Assembly: GCF_042477335.2 (NCBI RefSeq)
Contig: NC_091264.1
Coordinates: forward strand, 37,372,886 to 37,436,885
Direction: 5' to 3'
Source of the DNA: Ovis canadensis
Taxonomy: Eukaryota; Chordata; Mammalia; Artiodactyla; Bovidae
DNA: 64,000 nt
Notes under the pieces: generated by a model
The model's input: only the letters and a program-made list of their open reading frames with translations
Database searches by the model: none
Told to the model about the DNA's origin: nothing
Program-made: the position numbers and the translations under genes
Part shown: piece by piece, positions 11,301 through 20,260 of the stretch
How the letters are laid out: the number at the start of each line of letters is the position of its first letter
Numbering within the stretch: position 1 is the first letter of the stretch

Positions 11301-12469
11301 TCCTTCTCTCTTTTGTTCTTGATGAATCTGGCTAAAGGTTTGTCAATTTTGTTTATCTTCTCCAAGAATCAGCTTTTAGTTTTATTAACCTTCATTATTG
11401 TTTCTTTCACTTAGTTTTCATTTATTTCTACTTGGATCATTATGATTTCTTTCCTTCTAATAATTTTGGTTCTTGTGTGTGTGTGCATGTTCATCTTTTT
11501 CCAGTTGTTGTAGGTGTAAAGTTAGGTTGTCTATTCAATGTTTTCTTGTTTCTTGAGGTATGATTGTATTGCTATACACCTCCCTCTTAGGACTGCTTTT
11601 GCTGAGTCCTATAGGTTTTGAGTTGTCATGTTTTCATTGTCTTTTGTTTCTAGAAATATTTTGATTTCCCTTTTGATTTCTTCAGTAACCTGTTGGTTAT
11701 TTAGAAACGTGGTGTTTAATCTCCATGTGTTTGTGTTTCTTAGTTTTTTTTTTTTCTTGTAATTGATATCTAGTCTTATAGCCTGTGGTCAGAGAAGATG
11801 CTTGATATGATTTCAATTTTCTTAAATTTACTGAGGTTTGATTTGTGACCCAAGATGTGGTCTATCTTGGAGAATGTTCCATGTGCACTTAAGAAGAAGG
11901 TGTATTCTTCTGCATTTGAATGGAATGTCATGAAGATATAAATGAGATCCATCTCATCTAATGTATCATTTAAAATGTGTTTCCTTATTAACTTTCTGTT
12001 TTGATGATCTTTCCATTGGTGTGAGTTGGGTGTTAAAATCTCCTACTCTTGTTTTGTTTTTGTCAATCTCTCCTTTTATGTCTGTTAGTGTTTGTCTTAT
12101 GTATTGAGGTGCTTCTATGTTGGGTGCATAGATATTTACAATTGTTATGTCTTCCTCTGCTGTTGATTCCTTGATCATTATGTGGTGTCCTTCCTTATCT
12201 TTCGTAATCTTTTTTATTTTAAGATCTATTTTGTCTGATATGAAAATTGCTACTCCAGCTTTCTTTTGCTTCCTATTTGTATGGAATATATTTTTCCATC
12301 CTCTCACTTTCAGTCTGTATAAATCTTGAGGTCTAAACTGTGTTTCTTGTAGATAGCATATATATAGGTCTTGTTTTTGTATCCATTCAGCCAATCTGTG
12401 TCTTTTGGTTGGAGCATTTAATCCATTTACATTTAAAGTAATTATTGATATACATGTTCCTACTGCCAT
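8400..12469 (-). pseudogene. L1 ORF2 (endonuclease and reverse transcriptase), broken
   Basis: The start is near 12469, and the first 167 codons are an AP-endonuclease-like domain (SIITLNVNGLNAPTKRHRL, then YLQETQF and IVNIYAPN). Later pieces at 10916-11365 (HKSPGPDGF), 10427-10612 ([13 protein letters not shown]) and 10176-10490 ([12 protein letters not shown]) give the reverse-transcriptase palm. The C-terminal part is at 9700-10119 and 8360-8686. Pieces lie in several frames with stops between them, and a Bov-A2 SINE interrupts at 9326. Not a host gene. Confidence 0.85.
9326..9620 (+). repeat. Bov-A2 SINE (dimer)
   Basis: Two Bov-A monomers are joined by the cttttcactttcatgcattg linker, and the copy ends in a tagcagcagcc tail. 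The L1 text atggtgttagga on the left and atggtattagga on the right look like a target-site duplication with one change. Confidence 0.9.
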
Positions 12470-12559
12470 TTCTTAATTGTTTGGGGTTGATTTCTAGATC
12501 ATTTTGTTTCTCTTATATTTCTTGACTATATAAGTCCATTTAACATTTGTGGTAAAGCT

Positions 12560-13480
12560 GGTTTGGTGGTACTGAATTCTCTTAACTTTTGCTTGTCTGG
12601 GAAGCTTTGGATTTCTCCATCGATTTTCAATGAGATCCTTACTGGATACGGTAATATTGGTTGTAGATTTTTCCTTTTCTGTACTTTAAATATATCCAGC
12701 CATTCCCTTCTGGCCTGCAGAGTTTCTGCTGAAAGATCAGCTGTTAAGCGTATGGAGTTTCTCTTGTATGTTACTTGCTGCTTTTGATATTCTTTCTTTG
12801 TGTTTAGTCTTTGTTAGTTTGATTAGCATGTGTCTTGGTGTGTTTCTCCTTGGGTTTATCTTGTATGGGACTCTTTGTGCCTCTTGAACTTGATTGACTA
12901 TTTCCTTTTCTATGTTGGGGAAATTTTCAACTATAATCTCTTCAAAAATTTTCTCATACCCTTTCTCTTTCTCTTCTTCTGGGACACCTATTATTTGAAT
13001 GTTGGTGCATTTGAAATTGTCACAGAAGTCTCGGAGACTATCCTCAGTTTCATTCTTTTTACTTTATTCTGCTCTTCAGAAGTTATTTCCACCATTTTAT
13101 CTTCCAGCTCACTAATTTGTTCTTCTGATTCAGATATTCTGCTGTTGATTCCTTCTAGACTATTTTTAATTTCAGTAATTGTGTTGTTTAACTCTGCATG
13201 TTTATTCTTTAATTTTTCTAGGTCTTTGTTAATTGATTCTTGCATTTCTCCCATTATGCTTTCAAAATTTTTTTTATCATCTTTACTATCATTATTCTGA
13301 ATTCTTTTTCAGTAGTTTGCCTATTTCCTATTTCCTTCATTTATTTGGACTTCTGTCTTTTTCATTTGTTCCTTCATTTGTGTCGTATTTCTCTGCCTTT
13401 TCATTTTTTTTTTTAAACTTACTGTGTTTGAGGTCTCTTTTCCCCAGGCTTCAAGGTTGAATTCTTTCTTCCTTTTGGTT
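12560..13480 (-). pseudogene. L1 ORF1 (RNA-binding protein), broken
   Basis: Remnant of the L1 nucleic-acid chaperone. The open piece at 12991-13254 reads as a Glu/Lys-rich coiled coil with heptad-like repeats (EIKNSLEGINSRISESEEQI). The rest is degraded by frameshifts. It lies just upstream of ORF2 on the minus strand, as expected. Confidence 0.75.
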
Positions 13481-13753
13481 TTCTGCCCTCTAAGGTTTGT
13501 CCAGTGGTTTATGTAAGCTTTTTATAGGGTGAGATTTGTGCTGAGTTTTTGTTTGTTGTTCATTTTTCCTCTGATGGGCAAGGCTGAGTGAGGTGGTAAT
13601 CCTGTCTGCTGATGATTGGGTTTGTATTTTTGGTTTGTTTGTTGTTTAGAGCTGTGCACAGGGTGCTATTGGTAGTTGGGTGATGCCTGGTCTGGCATTA
13701 CAGTGGTTTCCTTTGTGTGAGTTCTCACTATTTGATACCTCCTAGGGTTGGTT

Positions 13754-14009
13754 GCGTAAGCTGAAACTCCAATACTTTGGCTACCTCATGCGAATAGTTG
13801 ACTCATTGGAAAAGACCCTGATGCTGGGAGGGATTAGGGGTGGGAGGAGAAGGGGACGACAGAGGATGAGATGGCTAGATGGCATCACCAACTTGATGGA
13901 CGTGAGTTTGAGTGAATTCCAGGAGTTGGTGATGGACAGGGAAGCCTGGCGTGTTGTGATTCATGGGGTTGTGAAGAGTCGGACATGACTGAGAGACTGA
14001 ACTGAACTG
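13754..14009 (+). repeat. BovB 3' fragment inside the L1
   Basis: A 5'-truncated BovB tail ending in ACTGA repeats, flanked by gggttggtt on both sides (about 13745-13753 and 14010-14019), a clean target-site duplication. Confidence 0.88.
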
Positions 14010-15410
14010 AGGGTTGGTTCTCTGGTAGTCTAGGGTCTTGGAGTCAGTGCTCCTACTCTAAAGGCTCAGGGCTTGATCTCTGGTCAGGAGTGAAGATTCC
14101 ACAAATGGTTTGTTATGGCATTAAGTGAGAGTAAAACAAATATCTAAAAATGTGAAACCAAAGATGAACCCCAGACAACGGCTGTTACAAAATCAGGCAA
14201 TAGTAACTAAAAAAAAACAGAATATACGCATACACATGTACATCCATGAGCAAAGTGAAAACATTGCAACAAAAATAAAGTACAATAGATTGACCCAGTG
14301 AGCAAAGGAAATCAATAATTATATTTAACAGTTAAGAATAAAACTAACTAAAAGCACAAACTGGAAAACAAAACTAAAGCAAGGTGCCAACTGGGGAATA
14401 AACAATGAAAAAAAAAGCAACAAATATGTGAGAGGAAAGGAAAGACAGAAAAGAAAGAAAGAATAGATATGCAAAGTTAAATAGGAGTAGATGAAGAGGA
14501 TTTCTATATATTAAAGATTAACTGCAAGAGGGAAAGAACTGTAGGAAAAGCAAACAAAGGAATGAATGTACAAAAAATGATAGGTTTAAAAAATTAAAAT
14601 TAAACACAGAGAGAGAGAAAAAAATACTCCTCAGAACCTCAAAAGCCCAATATAGAGGCAGAGGTTTATAACAACAATAAAAAACGTGATTGAGAAAAAA
14701 GAAAAAGAAAAAAGCTCAAAAGCTTAGTTAGAATTCATAGTGCCAATAAAATTGACAACTACAACAGAGGCGGGAAGAAAAAGAAAAAAAAAAAAAAGAA
14801 AACAAAAATCCAAACGAATACACAGAACAAATCAAAACAAGAATAATAAATGTTTTTCTTTTTGTGAGTATTTTTTTTAAAGCTTTTTAATAAATGTTTT
14901 TCTTGAGTCACTTCTCTCAGAGTCCTTTCCCTCACTGGGAGTCATAGTTCACTTCACCTCCATAGAATGCCCTCTAACACTATGCTGATCTCTGGACCTG
15001 CTGCGAGTGCAGCTCAAATTCTGAGCTGCTCCTACTTTTCTGTGTTCTTGCCTCCAATGTCAATAGCTATCAGACCTAAATAGCTCTCAATAACCTTTTA
15101 TATATAACTCAGACACAGAGTCTACCTAGTTGATCATGTGGATTTAATCTGAAGCTTGTACTGCTGGTGGGAGGGTTTTGGGTTTTCTTCCTTAGTCACA
15201 CACCCCTGGGTTTCAATTGTGATTTTATTTCCACCTCTGGATATGGGTTGTCCACTGGGGTTTGCTCCTGAGGCTTCCCTGGAGGACTTAGGTTTGCCCC
15301 TGTGAGGGCCAGGTGTGGAGGTGGTGCAGCTGCTTAAGTCACAAGTGTTCTGGCAGCACCAGGTATTCAGGGGAGTTGGCAGCTAGGGCAGCAGGAAATA
15401 TAGTGCTCTA
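14010..15410 (-). other. L1 5' region, no host gene
   Basis: This stretch continues the antisense L1. It is very A-rich between 14200 and 14870 on the plus strand. No ORF of note was seen. Confidence 0.55.
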
Positions 15411-15420
15411 GAAGGGTATG

Positions 15421-15908
15421 TTGAAGAGCAGAGACATTACTTTGCCAACAAAAGTCCGTCTAGTCAAGGCTATGGTTTTTCCTGTGGTCATGTATGGATG
15501 TGAGAGTTGGACTGTGAAGAAGGCTGAGCGCTGAAGAATTGATGCTTTTGAACTGTGGTGTTGGAGAAGACTCTTGAGAGTCCCTTGGACTGCAAAGAGA
15601 TCCAACCAGTCCGTCCTAAAGGAGATCAGTCCTGGGTGTTCTTTGGAAGGAATGATGCTGAAGCTGAAACTCCAGTACTTTGGCCACCTCATGCGAAGAG
15701 TTGACTCATTGGAAAAGACCCTGATGCTGGGAGGGATTGGGGGCAAGAGGAGAAGGGGACGACAGAGGATGAGATGGCTAGATGGCATCACCAACTCGAT
15801 GGACATGAGTTTGAGTGAACTCCGGGAGTTGGTGATGGACAGGGAGGCCTGGCGTGCTGCGATTCATGGGGTCGCAGAGTTGGACACGACTGAGAGACAA
15901 AACTGAAC
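15421..15908 (+). repeat. BovB 3' fragment inside the L1
   Basis: Starts mid-BovB at gttgaagagcagagacatta and ends in the usual gacacgactgag tail. The L1 sequence agaagggtatg occurs on both sides (about 15410-15420 and 15909-15920), a target-site duplication. The open frame 15574-15906 is transposon sequence. Confidence 0.9.
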
Positions 15909-17030
15909 TGAGAAGGGTATGGCAACTGTTATTGGCCAATACACGCCAGGACTCTTGCCTGGAGAACCCCTTCCCTGACAGAGAAGCCTGAAAGCCTGCA
16001 GTCCACCGGGTCGCAAAGAGTCAGACACTACGGAAGTGACCTTCTGTGCATAGAGGCAAGACTTTTTTTGCCTGTTGCATCTCTGTCCCAGTGAGAGTTG
16101 ACCGTGAAGGTAGTGTAGCTGCTTGGCTTGCAGGGACTCTGGAAGCGCCAAGTGTGCGGGGACACAGACTGCCTCTGCAGAAGGAGTTATGGCCCTATCA
16201 GAGTCTTTTTTCAAGCCTCTTGCAGCTGGTGACCAGAAGGCCTCTTTGACCAGTCTTTCTCCATAACTCCACCCGTTCAGGCACTTAGAGGGCTCCCTTG
16301 CCTGGGGTCTTACTCTGTTGATCAGCATGTCAGGCACTAAAGGAGCACCCTGGGTGGGGTCCTACTTTGTACTTCAGTGCATCAGGCGTTTGATGGGCCA
16401 GCCTCTCTATTGTTCAGCAGCCAATGCTGGCGTGTGGAGGGAGAGAGGCTATGGTGATGGCTTCACCACTTAATGTGACTCAGCAGTATCGCCTTGCTTC
16501 CATGGCTGCCTGGCTTTCCTCCACAAGCATTTCCCACCACAATCTCCTTCGTCACATCCACTCGATCCATCTCTCCACAGTCAACAGCAGCCCTCGCCCT
16601 TGGATTGCTCCACAATCCCTAAACTCCAGCTCCCAGCCATTGCACCATCTAGGGGTATGTATGGCTGTGGCAAGGACTGTCTGATTCTCATTCCATTTAG
16701 GCTGCCACAGACCAGCTGTTTCATACTCAGCCTTAAATGTTTCTCTTTTGACTCAGACAATTGCCCCGATGTGAGGCTCGGACCCTTGCTTCAGTTCCCC
16801 CATCCACTGAGGGCAAGTCCAGTCCTACTAACACTCCCATTTCCCCCCTAATTCCTTCATCCTACTGAGTTTTGTGTGGGTCTATGTTTTCTTTTCTGCT
16901 GGTCAGGTACTCTGATCCCCTCTCAGCTGGTGTTCCCCATGCACTTCTGTGTCTGAAGGTGTATTCCTGATGTATCTGCAGAGAGAGATGTATTCCACAT
17001 CCACCTACTCTTCCATAATCTTATTTTTCC
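15909..17030 (-). other. L1 5' UTR, GC-richer
   Basis: Sequence resembling the 5' UTR of the artiodactyl L1, richer in GC than the surrounding DNA. It includes an SINE-like stretch near 15950-16030. Open frames at 15864-16851 are not conserved coding sequence. Confidence 0.6.
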
Positions 17031-17045
17031 TTGGAAAGGACTCTT

Positions 17046-17382
17046 GAGAGTCCCTTGGACTGCAAGGAGATCAATCCTGTCAATCCTAAAGGAAATCAAT
17101 CCTGAATATTCATTGGAAGGGCTGATACTGTAGCTGAAGCTACAATACTTTGGCCACCTGATGGGAAGAGCTGACTCATTGGAAAGGATCCTGATGCTGG
17201 GAAAGATTGAAGGCGAGAAGAAGGGGATGACAGAGGATGAGATGGTTGGATGGCATCACTGACTTGATGGACATGACTTTGAGCAAGCTCCAGGAGTTGG
17301 TGATGGGCAGGGAAGCCTCTTGTGCTACAGTCCATGGGGTTGCAAAGAGTTAGACATGACTGAGTGACTGAACTGAACTCAG
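17046..17382 (+). mobile_element. BovB LINE, 3' part, continuing the copy at 6238
   Basis: Picks up the BovB text where it broke at 8002 and runs to the ACTGAACTGAACT tail. Confidence 0.85.
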
Positions 17383-17584
17383 TTTCATCATTTCAGAATT
17401 CCTGGATGTGATTCATTATGTATTATTTCTTTTTCTTTTTTTTTTTACACATTCTTTGTTTGGAAGTTATACACTGGTTAATATTGGTGTACAACAAATT
17501 ACTCTCTGAAACTTGATGGCTTAAAACAAAAACATTTTACTATGTTCATCAATTCCATGGATCAAAAATTAACACAGGGCATAA
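17383..17584. repeat. Old repeat remnant, family uncertain
   Basis: The phrase cttgatggcttaaaacaaaa near 17510 is typical of an old mammalian interspersed repeat that I cannot name with confidence. Confidence 0.35.
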
Positions 17585-17713
17585 TAGGAATCTCCAATAA
17601 TCTTGCCCAGAGAATTCCATGGACAGAGGAGCCTGGTGGGCTGCAGTCTGTGGGGTCACAGAGTTGGACATGATGGAGTGACTAACATACACACACACAC
17701 ACACACACACACA
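17585..17713 (+). repeat. Bov-tA 3' fragment with (AC)n tail
   Basis: The SINE body (gaattccatggacagaggag) ends in a pure (AC) microsatellite at about 17692-17713. Confidence 0.85.
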
Positions 17714-18114
17714 GAGTAGAAATGGATTGCTTCTTTTCTTCTTTGTCTGGGATATTATTATTTGGGGAGGCATGGAGCCTGGGAGTGAGTTCTCACTGGC
17801 TAGCTTCTTCTTACTCCCCCTTGTATTTTCCAACTTTTTCTTAACATACCTAAATGTTATTGCTTGAAATTTCAGAATTTTTTTCTTCTTAATTTTCCCT
17901 TAAGTGATTCCCTTAAGTGATTTTCTCATTGTTTTCAATACATATTTGAAATATCTCAAATCTGTATTTGAAGTACATTTTTTCTTTTCTGAGTTTCATA
18001 CATGTTTACAGTAGGAAAATCTAAACTCAGAATGTCAAAATTTCCTTTAAATATATAACTCTTACTGTATTTCCTAATGAGTGTGTTGTTCATCGATTTC
18101 TTCAAGTAAGAAAG
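17714..18114. other. No gene seen
   Basis: AT-rich DNA with no recognisable feature on either strand. Confidence 0.45.
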
Positions 18115-18900
18115 CTGAGATCAGTAACCTCAGTTATGTGGATGGAACCACCCTAATGGCAGAAAGAGCAGAATAACTAAAAAGCCTCCTGATGAAGGTG
18201 AAAAAGGAGAGTGAAAAAGTTGGCTTTAAACTCAACATTCTAAAAAATAAAATCATGGCATCTGGTCCCATCACTTCATGGCAAATAGATGGGGAAAAAA
18301 TGGAAACAGTGGCAGATTTTATTTTCTTGAGCTCCAAAATCACTGTGGACCATGACTGCAGCCATGAAATTAAAAGACGCTTGCTCTATGAAGAAAAGCT
18401 ATGACAAACCTAGACAGCATATTAAAAAGCTAAGACACCACTTTTCTGACAAAGGTCCAAATAGCTAAAGCTATGGTTTTTCCAGTATCCATATAAGGAT
18501 GTGTGAGTTGGACCACAAAGAAGACTGAGGACCGAAGAATTGATGCTTTCGAACTGTGGTGCTGGAGAAGACTCCTGAGAATCCCTTGGACAGCAAGGAG
18601 ATCAAACCAGTCAATCCTACAGGAAATCAACCTGTATATTCCTTGGAAAGACTGATGCTGAAGCTCCAATATTGTGGCCACCTGATGCGAAGAGCTGACT
18701 CACTGGAAAGACCCTGATACTGGGAAAGGTAGAAAGCAGGAGGAGAAGGGGACAACAGAGGATGAGACGGTTGGATGACACCACTAATTCAATGGACATG
18801 AGTTTGAGCAAACTTGGGGAGATAGTGAAGGACAGGCAAGCCTGGAGTGCTGCAGTCCATGCAATTGCAAAGAGTTGGACACGAATGAGTGATTGAACAA
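18115..18900 (+). repeat. BovB LINE, 5'-truncated
   Basis: Starts in the reverse-transcriptase region and runs to the 3' end. The first codons give VDGTTLMAE-like text in which the Y-A-D-D box is degraded. Frames at 18192-18404 are remnants. Confidence 0.88.
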
Positions 18901-19817
18901 TAGCAAACAGAAAGTTGAGACTTACCATTTCTTCTTAAATCTCAAATTGACTAAACATTTCTCATTTGCTCTGACCTTTTTCTTCCAGATGTGTGCTCTA
19001 GCTACATGTAAAAAATACACTCAGTGGAGACTTGAGATTCTCAATATCAAGCATTTACTGATGGAAAGATTCATAACTCATAAAAGTTTATGTTAAAAGT
19101 TTACATTGTGATAAAATTAATGTTCAGTGTGGAAAACTGGAAACACAATAGATTTATTGAAGACAAAGATGAGTACAGACATATTAAATACAGAATTATA
19201 AGGTAAAGGAATTAAATAAACTCTTATGAACCAGGAGAGAAGACTCAGGTATTGGCTCCCCATGTTACTGATTATGAGAAATAGTGGCACAGGATGGCAG
19301 AATTAGAAATGATTTTTATCTTTAAGCATTTCTGTAATTTTCCAAATGTTGTTACTATCAGAAGAAAAAGTACACCTTCTAATATTTTTAACTTGCTCTT
19401 ATTCTGATCACATTTTACTCCTTGAGAGTTTTGTTCATTGCTCTTTCTCACAATTATATTATCATACAATCTTATTACATGACTAAAATATATAAGACTT
19501 TGTGTCCAAGGCCCAAGTGCATTTTTGCTGAAACTGTGGAAAGGTAGCATGAACCATGATTGATATCAGATACTTAGAAGATCTTGTGAAAATAACTAGG
19601 CTATTGCACAGGCCAGAGGTAAAGAGAAGTATTAAGTGTGGAGGGTGTTTGCTGTGTGGGTGGAGAAGAAATTCTGCAGGTTTAATGGAGAGTGTGCACT
19701 CTTTATTTCTCTTGTACTAACCTAACATTGAACTCACTGGTTGTCATTATATAGTTGTATATTCCAGAAGGCTAGAAAACATGTGAAAATAGATTTATAG
19801 AAGGTAGAGAGTTCATT
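18901..19817. other. DEFB113 downstream flank, no gene seen
   Basis: AT-rich DNA. The open frame at 19272-19550 is not recognised. No clear repeat was seen. Confidence 0.45.
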
Positions 19818-19823
19818 TTTATT
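19818..19823 (-). other. Candidate poly(A) signal of DEFB113
   Basis: AATAAA on the minus strand, 91 nt past the DEFB113 stop. Confidence 0.55.
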
Positions 19824-19849
19824 AATAATATTGTTATAGTGTTATATAG

Positions 19850-20065
19850 TGGAATTATAATTTACACTGCAGTATTAGACAGTGTAGTAAAATTATGATT
19901 TACATCTGTACTATTATGTACTATGATGCAAGTAATTATAACTTGCATTGGTATTACGTAGTGTAGTAGAAGTATAATTTACACCTGTAGTATTATGTAA
20001 TGTACTAGAATTATAACTTGCATTGGCAGTGTTATGCAGAATAGTAGAAGTGTAAGTTACAGTTT
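19850..20065. repeat. Degenerate ~39-bp minisatellite overlapping the DEFB113 C-terminus
   Basis: Units built around attataacttgcattgg or agtataatttacacctgtag, each followed by an attatgta/tagtgtagta half, recur about five times with lengths of 36-45 bp. About two-thirds of the array codes for the DEFB113 tail; the rest continues past the stop into the 3' UTR. Confidence 0.8.
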
Positions 20066-20260
20066 TATAAGATTTAGTGACAGCGATGAGTTGGGCTGGT
20101 GGTACGTATTCCCGTGCAACACAGCAGGGCTTCAAATCGCAGTCAGTATATTTGTATTCCCATTGGCCGCATGAAGTCTTGCAAGCACCACGAACAAGAT
20201 AACACTGTCTTTTTCTTTCTTCAATTTCTTTTGTTTTTTCTCTTGTTTTCCTCTGTAAAA
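19914..20260 (-). CDS. DEFB113: DEFB113 terminal exon (defensin core and repeat tail)
   Basis: First base 20260 follows the acceptor tttttcctag; the split codon restores Val20. The TAA stop is at 19914-19916. The frame stays open through the minisatellite with no stop. Confidence 0.87.

Larger units (their letters stand above)
8003..17030 (-). mobile_element. Artiodactyl L1 LINE, near full length, antisense, inserted in BovB
   Basis: The 3' UTR starts at 8003; ORF2 text runs from about 8400 to 12469, ORF1 from about 12560 to 13480, and the 5' UTR ends near 17030. Flanking BovB copies ttggagaagactttt (7988-8002) and ttggaaaggactctt (17031-17045) look like an aged 15-bp target-site duplication. 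Three later insertions lie inside: a Bov-A2 (9326-9620) and BovB 3' pieces (13754-14009 and 15421-15908). Stops and frameshifts break both ORFs, so the copy is dead. Confidence 0.87.

Noticed and set aside
11966-12469. A 167-codon endonuclease-like protein as a host DNA-repair gene
   Set aside because: It is the first domain of L1 ORF2, in place within an antisense L1 and followed by reverse-transcriptase remnants.
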